Source: a virus
Reading direction: 5' to 3' (one strand)
Length of the DNA stretch: 64,000 nucleotides
Virus record (IMG/VR): IMGVR_UViG_3300045131_002929
Coordinates: 82,618-146,617 of that record
Part shown: positions 44,201-50,085 of the stretch, piece after piece
Position numbering within the stretch: the stretch's first letter is position 1
Layout of the letters: each line of letters begins with the position of its first letter
Position numbers and translations under genes: made by a program
The notes under the pieces: generated by a model
The model's database searches: none
Told to the model about the DNA's origin: nothing
The model's input: the letters and a program-made list of their open reading frames with translations, nothing else

Positions 44201-45203
44201 GCGTGGCATGGGTTTCGTGGAGGACGGGCCGGATAGACAGGCTCTCCGCAAGCGCATACCGCCGAAAATGATCTTCGAGGGTTCGGACGAGTTCGCCTGG
44301 GGGTTGTTGTCCGGATTGCTGGACGGGGACGGTACGGTGGCCGTCAACATGCACACCGGCAAGCCCAGGTACACGCTGCGCTTCAGCACCTCGAGCAAGA
44401 GCCTGGTGGAGGGGGTGCGCGCGCTTTGCTGGCGCCTCGGGCTGCGCTGCTGCGTCAGCACCACCCCGCCCAGGGGGCATAGCAAGGAGGCGTACGTCGT
44501 GCTTCCCTCCGTGGTCGACGTACGGCCGCACGCCGGCAAATTAAGCTGCGTCGGGGCTTTAGAGCGCGAGAGGGTGGCAGGCCTGGCGGCGGCCACACTG
44601 CGCCAGGACATCAGGGACTACATACCGCTCACGCTCGATGAGGCGAAGAACTTGAAAATCAGGGCAAAGGATCTGGCCGAGAAGGCGGTGGTGTCGGCGC
44701 TTGATAAAAGGAAAGCCACGCCTTGGTTGAACAGGCAGTATCTAGCCAGGTTGATCGCCGGCGACTTCGCGCTTGAGAAGGCCTTCGAGGCCCGCATGAA
44801 TCCGCGGATACGCTGGGAGCACATAGAACGAGTGACAGACGCCGGCCGACGGGACGTGTACGACTTCGGCGTTCCCGGCTCCAAGGTGTTCGCCGTCGAC
44901 AAGGGCCTGATCATCTGGGACACGCTCACCATCCATGTGCCAGTGTCTGACCTGGCCGTCAAAGAGACCGTGCGCAAGATGATGCCGAACAGGATGCTGC
45001 TGTCCGGGCGCGATTTCAAGCTCACGTACAAGACAGGCCACGAGTACGTGCACGGGGCCTGGCTGGCCACGAAGCCGCCGAAGGAAGGCAAGGCCGTCGA
45101 GTTCGACACCGCCGCCGACGCGAAGGCGGCTTTCCGCGACGGCAAGATAGATGTGGACACGCCTATAAGAATTCGAAGCAGGGACATAGGGGGTGCCCGG
45201 TGA
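38286..45203 (+). CDS. Multisubunit-type RNA polymerase, beta fused to N-terminal beta-prime, two inteins
   Basis: The 2305-codon frame encodes one chain. The beta part includes LHEDAIVVSES near residue 650 and GDKL-CGRHGNKGVIG, split by intein 1. The beta-prime part includes the G-RRMIGMSQDLTTRAP region, INRAPTMHKHSIVGMWPLLV near 1690, and GADYDG, the counterpart of NADFDGD that holds the catalytic Mg ion, split by intein 2. Removal of both inteins leaves about 1469 residues. The chain ends at a point like E. coli beta-prime ~540, so bridge helix and trigger loop must be encoded elsewhere. Placement among virion genes suggests a packaged polymerase for early transcription, as in phiKZ-like phages. 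The stop overlaps the next GTG. Confidence 0.88.
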   Translation: MAEPKQELPGLVGLNDYDARRKLIFDYALEGVKTKFPVENTQVRLKVDNLAYDDDKNFTPMDQKEALLSGGSLGRKLKGNWVLEDLKTGEVLGRTSKKTIANIPWLTDRGTFIRNGSESSIVNQMRLVPGVFVKNTEDGRVETHVNVKPGTGHMFKVSMDPADPVFEVMVKGRKIKMYPLLKALGVQDADMEAAWGTEILDKNRKRDDTRSAVSAAQTFGAFRRINKTADEAPKPPAPEQPELGIEDVAAAFQKMELDPESVSSTLGKPYANVSPALLLDATKKMILLNRGMAEADDRDSLEFQRVHMAHDFIKERIVKDSGGMISKMLWKATAKRSPDAIPGGALDKHVDALFNSGGLTQYVEEINPLDPYDQAQRLTRLGEGALGDAVPDEARAVQPTFRGYVDPIRSPQSSAVGLDMRMAHGVKVGADGLLYREMVNAKTGAVEWVSSTKAARSVIGFPEALKSKDDYVPATVKAEGLQYVHKGTVDYVMRSPGDLFSTISNLVPMVSGTKGQRLLMGASYHLSALPLLHREAPLVRSALPDGSDSHKALAPYAGVVRASEPGFVESVGKESIKIKGNDGKVKEYPLYHNFPFARKSSMSNSASVEKGQAVKTGDLLATSNFSDKKGEVALGLNLRCAYMPYKGYLHEDAIVVSESAAKKLTSEMMTSVKMRDSEGVEPGLASHMSSFPSAFNEAQRQTIGPDGLVKVGTVVRPGDPLILAVKRQAPTVGSMGRRLTTDHAVTWDHHDAGVVTDSRKTKEGWRVQVRANSAAQPGDKLCYSDDTEMLTSRGWKRVSSIDTADYLASRTEAGELEYVQPMAIVDYEYEGPMHLVETTQVSLMVTPEHSHLAKRRGADAFELIPAAELFGTRYRLKKDAKWKGSSPEYVDMPAYTRKAGQGGAGELLVKGRRLSVDAYMFLLGAYLSEGNCFAYDGNYGIEITQITEPNRSDMLAKLRELGIKFNEVNNKTKVRLYGKDLALHFEQFGRSHEKFIPDWVFDCAKQDLETLYEWLMWVDGCRVSTSHSYCTTSERLAGDIQRLCLHIGLAGTLKRRDATVGEIKGKTYALRPRYDISIYRQKLEPEINHGHCKRQKGQREEWAAYSGRVYCPSLPRNHTVYVRRNGKTCWSGNCGRHGNKGVIGLILPDEQMPKDAQGRPLEVLLNPYGVSGRTNSAQMIEAALGKVAAKTGRPYVMPLFGDDPDGSLISFAKAELAKAGLRDKEDVFDPSLNKNLKDVFVGSLYMHKLQHTAEAKAGGRSFGGYTQDKLPSTGGHDGGKRIGSMECGAMFSHGAMENLKDMKLIKGQENYDYWRDVKLGRTPVMPRGSFLYDKFRAQMRSAGINLEDRGAKTHIFAMTNDQAKELTQGREVQNTDTYDAKKFTPIKGGMFDEALTGGAEGNLFAMVKLDEPVLNPIMEDSVRRILGVTIKDLEALASGDKPYKDMYGGKALKARLADVNLDMELLKARNAAKGSSGATRDAAVKKIRAIMSMKEHGVRPQDFMMDAVPVLPPSFRPITTMDGENKAADANYMYRELMFARNDLRDAAAILPDKDLTDARRKVIGSYKSLVGLQDTDNAELSDKKVGGILATVFGKSSPKVGQFHRRMIGMSQDLTTRAPIIPDPTLRVDQVGLPFNRAWELYEPFVVRRLVRGGMPATQAAKAVADRTGQAEAALQECVRERPVMINRAPTMHKHSIVGMWPLLVKGDSMKVPNGILAPMGADYDGNCADFNTELKLRLSKSALETFAGLGYIVGVDGTLTKETCMQTADTKVAIKAEGVVATTRIGEFPRAGVPGKDRNGADVYEVPAGVEVLTLDPATLNPIFSEVTTFTEEKDCPCVEVATDTQCVIVSDNESLCVFDHASGALSKMAPKSSVGMFSPSVRAMTTGEDKHSRDLGWWVGAFVSDGWVSGNYVGYAKSEKVKRDEFVRITRELVHDNFNSREHAASKGVDKLGDSVKLHLNGRELVDAVRGMGFVEDGPDRQALRKRIPPKMIFEGSDEFAWGLLSGLLDGDGTVAVNMHTGKPRYTLRFSTSSKSLVEGVRALCWRLGLRCCVSTTPPRGHSKEAYVVLPSVVDVRPHAGKLSCVGALERERVAGLAAATLRQDIRDYIPLTLDEAKNLKIRAKDLAEKAVVSALDKRKATPWLNRQYLARLIAGDFALEKAFEARMNPRIRWEHIERVTDAGRRDVYDFGVPGSKVFAVDKGLIIWDTLTIHVPVSDLAVKETVRKMMPNRMLLSGRDFKLTYKTGHEYVHGAWLATKPPKEGKAVEFDTAADAKAAFRDGKIDVDTPIRIRSRDIGGAR
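40629..41684 (+). other. Intein 1 in RNA polymerase beta (GDKL/CGRHGNKG site)
   Basis: Residues 782-1133 (352 aa). It begins with Cys (CYSDDTEMLTSRGW), has block-B-like MVTPEHSHL, LAGLIDADG-type helices near FLLGAYLSEGN and LYEWLMWVDG, and ends GKTCWSGN followed by the +1 Cys of CGRHGNKG. The penultimate residue is Gly rather than the usual His. Splicing restores a universally conserved beta motif. Judged by motifs it should be active and mobile. Confidence 0.9.
43470..44921 (+). other. Intein 2 in RNA polymerase beta-prime catalytic motif, atypical junction
   Basis: Residues 1729-2212 (484 aa). It begins with Cys directly after GADYDGN, includes LAGLIDADG-like helices near VGAFVSDGW and LLSGLLDGDG, and ends with an F-block DVYDFGVPGSKVFAVDKG followed by LIIWD and the +1 residue Thr. 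Thus His-Asn of ordinary inteins is replaced by Trp-Asp. A second Cys-start-like segment (CMQTADTKVAI) lies about 46 residues into the element, so the exact N-boundary is not certain. The first 40 bases are strikingly AT-rich. See findings for the consequence at the catalytic Asp triad. Confidence 0.8.
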
Positions 45204-46801
45204 GCTCCGAACAGTCGTCGATCATCCATTTCGTGCCGGCCGAGGCCGAGGCCGACGTCAAGTCGAACGGGCTTATGACCGCGCAGGCCCTGTCGGCGGC
45301 CGGCCGGCCGGAGGGCGCGCGCCACCTGGCCAGCTATCTGGCGAAGATGAAGTTCAAGCCGGAGGCCAAAGCGGCCTACGACAAGGCGCTGGCGGGCGTG
45401 GCCGCCCCTACGGAGGATGAAAAGGCCGTGGCGGCCATGAAAGCCGTCCGCGGCGACACGCTGGCCGACTCCGGCGGCGACTGGGTGTATGGGTTCACCA
45501 AGGGGCAGGCGGAGCGCGTCCGCGGCATACTCGCGCGCAACCGCTCCAAGTGGCTGGACGGCAGGGTGCCGTACGAGATAGACCTGGCCGGCCTGAAAGC
45601 GGCGGATCTGCTCATGAAGGCCGAGAACACGGAGGCGCGCCAGATACTCGCCCAGCGCATAAAGGCCAATCGGCTGGCGGGCAGATCGCTGCTGCACGGC
45701 ATAGAGCATCCGCGGATCATGGTCAAGGGCGGCGTGGTGCCGCCTAGATTTCTGAAAAGGATCGAGATGCTCAAAGAGGGCGGCGATACGTTAGAGAAGA
45801 CACCCCAACTCTCAAAATCGGGACATAATGGAATGGACACACCCTTCGACCTGTATCTGACGAAAATGGCGGCGGCGCCACGGGTTAAACCCACGTTCGC
45901 AGCCGGCGGCCTCGGCGCCTCAGTGCCTGCCGAGGTTAAAAAGAAGCTGCTCGGCACGCCCGGCAAGGCGAAGCGGAAAGTCGACTTCGAAGAGCTGGTC
46001 GACAAAGGGGCGGTAGCCGATCCTTTCCGCAAACAGGCCGGGTGGCGTGAAGAGGCGGCCGGGTTGAAGGATGGCGTGGCCGACTGGGTGAAACGCACAT
46101 CCCAATGGGCGCGAGACCCGCTAAGCTTAAAAGCCCTCGCCGCCGCGCCGGGCAGGATACTCAACGACCCCGACGCGATGAAAATGGCGAAGACCGAGAT
46201 AGGGCCTTCTGCGGCGAGCCTCGCAAGGGTGATAGACGACAAGGCCGAGCTTAACAAAAAATGGAAGCCGGCGGTGGACGCGGCGCCCGATACACAACTT
46301 ATCGACAGAGCGCAAAAAGCCTATGCCAATCCAGTAGTCCGCGAGTTCGCGGCCAAGTCCGATCTGGATAAGCTGCGGACAGGCATAGAAGGCATTCCGG
46401 CCGGGTACGGCGCCTATAACACGTACAACCACGCGGCCGGCTGGCTTACTCGGAATTATCCGAACGCGACGGCCGTGCTAGACACCGTAGCGCCTAAATG
46501 GTCACCTAAGGCAAGGGAGTGGGTGGCGGAGCGGACCATCGACAAAGCCAAGGCCGGCGAGGCTCAAATGGCGGCGGCGCTGGACCAGAATAAGGGTAAA
46601 CTGGATATGGCGCAAAACCTGGCGCCTTTCTTCCCCATGTGGGAAGGTTTGAAAGGGGCGGCCGTCGGCGGGGCCAAGCAGCTGTGGGCGGGGGCGCCTG
46701 GATTCATAGAAAAGACGCAGGCCGGCGCGCTGCGCGCCGGCGAGCCGCTGGGCGGAATAGACAGGCGCGCGCTGGCGCCTATGCGAAATCAAGCTAGCTA
46801 A
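45200..46801 (+). CDS. Unknown 533-residue protein following RNA polymerase
   Basis: GTG start overlapping the polymerase stop (GTGA). The N-terminal IIHFVPAEAEADVKSNGLM resembles the opening strand and helix of ADP-ribosyltransferase-like folds (H...GL), but no catalytic Glu is evident, so I leave it unassigned. A DLYLTKMAAAP stretch lies near residue 217, and the C-terminal half is long, basic and helical (possible DNA-binding or structural). It is not the missing beta-prime C-terminal half: no trigger-loop or bridge-helix motif was found. Confidence 0.6.
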   Translation: MSSEQSSIIHFVPAEAEADVKSNGLMTAQALSAAGRPEGARHLASYLAKMKFKPEAKAAYDKALAGVAAPTEDEKAVAAMKAVRGDTLADSGGDWVYGFTKGQAERVRGILARNRSKWLDGRVPYEIDLAGLKAADLLMKAENTEARQILAQRIKANRLAGRSLLHGIEHPRIMVKGGVVPPRFLKRIEMLKEGGDTLEKTPQLSKSGHNGMDTPFDLYLTKMAAAPRVKPTFAAGGLGASVPAEVKKKLLGTPGKAKRKVDFEELVDKGAVADPFRKQAGWREEAAGLKDGVADWVKRTSQWARDPLSLKALAAAPGRILNDPDAMKMAKTEIGPSAASLARVIDDKAELNKKWKPAVDAAPDTQLIDRAQKAYANPVVREFAAKSDLDKLRTGIEGIPAGYGAYNTYNHAAGWLTRNYPNATAVLDTVAPKWSPKAREWVAERTIDKAKAGEAQMAAALDQNKGKLDMAQNLAPFFPMWEGLKGAAVGGAKQLWAGAPGFIEKTQAGALRAGEPLGGIDRRALAPMRNQAS

Positions 46802-46814
46802 CGAGGTATTGAAA

Positions 46815-47120
46815 ATGGGAACTCCGTTCGACAATCAGTTGGAAGACATGGCCCGCGAAGGCCTGAGGAAAAGGGCCGAACTGGAAAAGCAGGCCTTATG
46901 GCCCGCGCTCCTGCTTAACGGAATACCGCTGGCTGCGATGCTGTACGGCGGGCTCAAAGGCATAGGCGCGTGGGGCGATCTATGGGGCGGGCTCAAAGGC
47001 ACTCTAGGCGAAGGGTTCAAAAGTCTACAGGGCACGCTGGGCAAGGATAACGCGCCTTTCCTGCACGGAGTGGTCAAACCGCCGCCGGCCGGAACCGCCA
47101 AGCCGGGCACGGTCAAATAG
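46815..47120 (+). CDS. Small putative membrane or virion protein, 97-102 residues
   Basis: I use ATG 46815, although an in-frame TTG lies 6 bases upstream. The N-terminus is charged and ends at LEKQA, followed by a hydrophobic segment LWPALLLNGIPLAAMLYGGL and a Gly-rich tail. The sequence again combines a charged leader, an EKxA stretch and a membrane-like part. Last gene of the virion module before a terminator. Function unknown. Confidence 0.6.
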   Translation: MGTPFDNQLEDMAREGLRKRAELEKQALWPALLLNGIPLAAMLYGGLKGIGAWGDLWGGLKGTLGEGFKSLQGTLGKDNAPFLHGVVKPPPAGTAKPGTVK

Positions 47121-47169
47121 CGCTCAAAAAAGAAAGCCAGTCTGGCATAATAGAATGTAGGCTCGATTT

Positions 47170-47200
47170 AGCCGTTCCGTTTTCGGAACGGCTTTTCTGT
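47170..47200 (+). terminator. Rho-independent terminator
   Basis: AGCCGTTCCG pairs with CGGAACGGCT around a T4 loop, followed by TTTCTGTTTTT. A strong terminator closing the virion module. Just upstream at 47149 is CATAAT in the context CTGG-CATAATAG, a possible -10 box, which would place a promoter directly ahead of the terminator. Confidence 0.88.
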
Positions 47201-47234
47201 TTTTAACGGCAACAACAAAACAAGAGGGGGACCT

Positions 47235-47405
47235 ATGAAGGAAGTGCTGTGGGGCGAGTACAAGCGGGCGGCCGACGACGCGGCTTATTGCGCGCGCGTG
47301 CTGGAGCGGGTGTGGTCAACGCCTGACAAGACGGAGTGGGCCGCCAGGGCGGCGGCCGCCGAGGCCAAGGCTGACGCCGCCTGGGGCATGTGGGCGGCGG
47401 CATGA
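47235..47405 (+). CDS. Small Ala/Trp-rich protein, 56 residues
   Basis: ATG follows AAGAGGGGG. Encodes 56 residues, mostly Ala with Trp and charged residues, probably one long helix (AAARAAAAEAKADAAWG). First gene of the accessory region. Too short to assign, but the ribosome-binding site and GC-rich codons support it. Confidence 0.5.
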   Translation: MKEVLWGEYKRAADDAAYCARVLERVWSTPDKTEWAARAAAAEAKADAAWGMWAAA

Positions 47406-47439
47406 GCAACTGACTCAAACGGAAAGAAAGGAAAAAAAG

Positions 47440-47718
47440 ATGACGCAAGATTCCGACGACATTACGCTGCTCGAGGACTATTCGGGCATGATCAAGTCCG
47501 GCGACTACGCGGACGCTGCGCACTTGCTGGCCGCGGGGAACGGCTTCTCGGCCCACTGGACGGGCACGGCCGTCGACCTGGACATGCTCGACGCGGCCGC
47601 GGCCGCGGACTTTCTGAAGTGGTTCGCGGGCTCGATCCACGGACTGAACGAGCGCGAGCTCATCGACAACCTGTGGCCAGCCAAGGGCGAGGATCCCGAC
47701 GACATGGACATCGAGTAA
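47440..47718 (+). CDS. Unknown acidic protein, 92 residues
   Basis: ATG behind GAAAGAAAGG. A 92-residue strongly acidic protein with a hydrophobic middle and tail DPDDMDIE. DNA-mimic inhibitors are typically small and acidic, but this is only an analogy and no family match was seen. Confidence 0.55.
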   Translation: MTQDSDDITLLEDYSGMIKSGDYADAAHLLAAGNGFSAHWTGTAVDLDMLDAAAAADFLKWFAGSIHGLNERELIDNLWPAKGEDPDDMDIE

Positions 47719-47729
47719 AGGAGCGGACG

Positions 47730-48113
47730 ATGGAGATCAAACTGACAAGGCTTGATAAGCCGGCGTTCATACCGGTGAGCGGGATGTCGTTCCACGGCTC
47801 GGCCGAGCTTATCGGCTGGTACGTGGCCGAAGCCACGGACCGCGGCAACATCCTGGCCGAGATCGACCCGGCCGACCTGGCCAAGGTAGGCATGGGCGAC
47901 CACGTGGACCGCGACGTGCCGCTGGTGGCGGTCATTTACACGGACGAGGACTACGTCAAGCACCTCGTCATCAAGTACCTGCTGGTCAACTACTCCAGCA
48001 AATACCACTACACGCTGGAAATGGCTATGGGCCAAGGGTCGGCCCATTTGAACAGCATGGTGCAGGCGCAGCTGACCCGCATGGGGGATCTTTGGTCGGA
48101 CGCGCTGAAGTGA
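47730..48113 (+). CDS. Unknown 127-residue protein
   Basis: I choose ATG 47730, behind AAAGGAGCGG. The protein is mostly beta/alpha with a hydrophobic DVPLVAVIYTDEDYVKHLVI segment and a helical end. No motif recognised. Spacing of 11 bases to the previous gene indicates the same transcript. Confidence 0.55.
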   Translation: MEIKLTRLDKPAFIPVSGMSFHGSAELIGWYVAEATDRGNILAEIDPADLAKVGMGDHVDRDVPLVAVIYTDEDYVKHLVIKYLLVNYSSKYHYTLEMAMGQGSAHLNSMVQAQLTRMGDLWSDALK

Positions 48114-48122
48114 CGGGCGGCC

Positions 48123-48776
48123 ATGTTTGATCTTAAGTTCCTTGAGATCGACTGCCCGGACCCGCTGTTCCTGCCTTTGCGCGGGACCGCCCACCTGAGC
48201 GTGGCCCGCAGCTTCATCCAGATGAGCTGCGCCGGCGGCGGCCCGGAGTGGGACTACGAGCTGGGCCGCAACGACTGCGACGCCCTGGCCTTCGAGCTGG
48301 CCGCGGCGGGCGTCGCCGAGCTGATGGTGGACAAGCCGGTCAGGCGGGCCGCGATGCAGCCGGGCCAGGCCTGCGTCAGGCTGCGGCCGACGCGGTCGGT
48401 CCGCAGGACCGTGATGGAGGCGCTGGACGAGGACCATAGCCGCTATGTCTACTACGAGGTCGGCAACGGCGACCTGGACGTGGTGGCGCGGATCACGCAG
48501 GCCGTGTGGCTGCCCGGCCAGGGCTACCAGCAGTTGCTGTACGCCACGGCCCATGCCGTGCACCTGACGCGGGTGCCGGCGGTCATGCTGGCGGTCGGCG
48601 ACAGCCAATATTACAGCCCGCGCAGCACGCTGCCGATGCGCGGCGCCGGGCCGCCGGTGCTGCTGGATGAGCTGCGCGACGCGGTGGCCGGCATGACCGC
48701 CGGCTGGCTTACGCTAAGGGGCGGGCCCAAAACGGGCGAGCGGATGGCCGCGACGGTACGATTATTAACAATGTAA
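48123..48776 (+). CDS. Unknown 217-residue protein
   Basis: A soluble protein with Cys, aromatic and Arg-rich stretches (RLRPTRSVRRTVMEAL) and C-terminal MAATVRLLTM, which only weakly recalls the RRLGxM endings of the 61-63 kb paralogues. It sits directly upstream of the MoxR-type ATPase with 14 bases between, so may belong to that system. No function assigned. Confidence 0.55.
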   Translation: MFDLKFLEIDCPDPLFLPLRGTAHLSVARSFIQMSCAGGGPEWDYELGRNDCDALAFELAAAGVAELMVDKPVRRAAMQPGQACVRLRPTRSVRRTVMEALDEDHSRYVYYEVGNGDLDVVARITQAVWLPGQGYQQLLYATAHAVHLTRVPAVMLAVGDSQYYSPRSTLPMRGAGPPVLLDELRDAVAGMTAGWLTLRGGPKTGERMAATVRLLTM

Positions 48777-48790
48777 ACGGGAGTTTTATT

Positions 48791-50083
48791 ATGGATATCA
48801 CGCACGCGCAGCTCAAGTCGTTCATCCCCGCCGGCCGCCGCGCCGGCCAGGCCATCTTCCTCGCCGGCGCCCCGGGCATCGGCAAATCGCAGGCCATCCG
48901 CGAGGAGGCCGTCGCCAGGGCCAAGGAGATCGGCCGCGAGTTCATCGAATGGAACAAGCAGTCATACGAGATGAAGTGCCTGCTCGCGGACGGCGCCGAG
49001 GCCGCCCGCTACTACGTATATGTGGACCTGCGCCTGGGCCAGATGGACCTGGGCCAATTGTTCATACAGGCGCTCAACGACAAAAAATATATGCAGATGA
49101 AATACCTGGACGCCTTCGTGGCCCTGAGCCACAAGGACGTCGAGGGCATGTTGTTTCTGGACGAGTTCAACCTGGCCAGCCGGGTGGTCATGGGGTCGTG
49201 CTACCAGCTGATCCTGGACAAGGGCATCGGCTCGCTGACGCTGGCGCCGGGGGTGCAGATCGTGGCCGCGGGCAACCGCAAGGCCGACATGTGCAACGTG
49301 ACGCAGATGCCGCCGGCGCTAGTCAACCGGATGGCGATGTTCACGCTGGACAAGCCGACCACGTCGGCCTGGATCGACTGGGCCTGCGCCCATTCCATCC
49401 GGCCCGACATCATGAGCTTCCTGCTACAGCACCCGGACCTGCTCACGGCGGAGCCGTCCAAGACCGGGGCCAACGACGCCAGCTTCGCCACGCCGCGCAG
49501 CTGGGAGGCGACCAGCAACATGCTTGACGCCCTGGCCTACGCCAAGGCGGACAAGGATGGCGAGCCGGTCCGGCGCGAGCTGACGATGGACGACGCCATG
49601 CTGGCGGCCGCGTCGCTGGTGGGCGACAGCCACGCCACGATGTTCGCGGCCTTCTGCATGAACACGCAGACGCTGGACGCCGACGCCATCCTGGCCCGGC
49701 CCGAGTCCGTCAACAATGTTGGCCGCCGGCCCGACGGCAGCGTGGACTTTTCCGTAAGGTGGTCCATCGTGGCCGCCGTGGCCGACCGCGTCAAGACGGA
49801 GGCGTCGCGCAAGACGAAGGCCACCGTGGTCCTGAAGCGGGCCGTCCTGGTGGCCAGCGCGATCGAGGAGGGCGAGCTGGCCGTGGAGCTGTGCCGCTTC
49901 CTACGGGTGTGCGGCGGCCTGGAGCCGTTCAAGAACGCGGTGATGAGCCTGGCGCACGGCGTCGGCCCGCAGACGCCCCCGGACTCGCCGGACATACCGG
50001 CCGCGTATAAGGCCGACTTCGCGATCTTCGCCAGGCTCATGCGGCTGGCGAACATACAGGAAATGGCGAAAAACGTGGAGTGA
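48791..50083 (+). CDS. MoxR-type AAA+ ATPase
   Basis: A 430-residue ATPase with Walker A GAPGIGKS near residue 27, Walker B MLFLDEFN near 118, sensor 1 IVAAGNR near 156, and a C-terminal helical lid. MoxR ATPases usually work with a von Willebrand A partner to remodel or insert metals into proteins. The next gene encodes exactly such a partner. The substrate in this phage is unknown. Both could act as a host-takeover or virion-assembly device. Confidence 0.85.
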   Translation: MDITHAQLKSFIPAGRRAGQAIFLAGAPGIGKSQAIREEAVARAKEIGREFIEWNKQSYEMKCLLADGAEAARYYVYVDLRLGQMDLGQLFIQALNDKKYMQMKYLDAFVALSHKDVEGMLFLDEFNLASRVVMGSCYQLILDKGIGSLTLAPGVQIVAAGNRKADMCNVTQMPPALVNRMAMFTLDKPTTSAWIDWACAHSIRPDIMSFLLQHPDLLTAEPSKTGANDASFATPRSWEATSNMLDALAYAKADKDGEPVRRELTMDDAMLAAASLVGDSHATMFAAFCMNTQTLDADAILARPESVNNVGRRPDGSVDFSVRWSIVAAVADRVKTEASRKTKATVVLKRAVLVASAIEEGELAVELCRFLRVCGGLEPFKNAVMSLAHGVGPQTPPDSPDIPAAYKADFAIFARLMRLANIQEMAKNVE

Positions 50084-50085
50084 CT

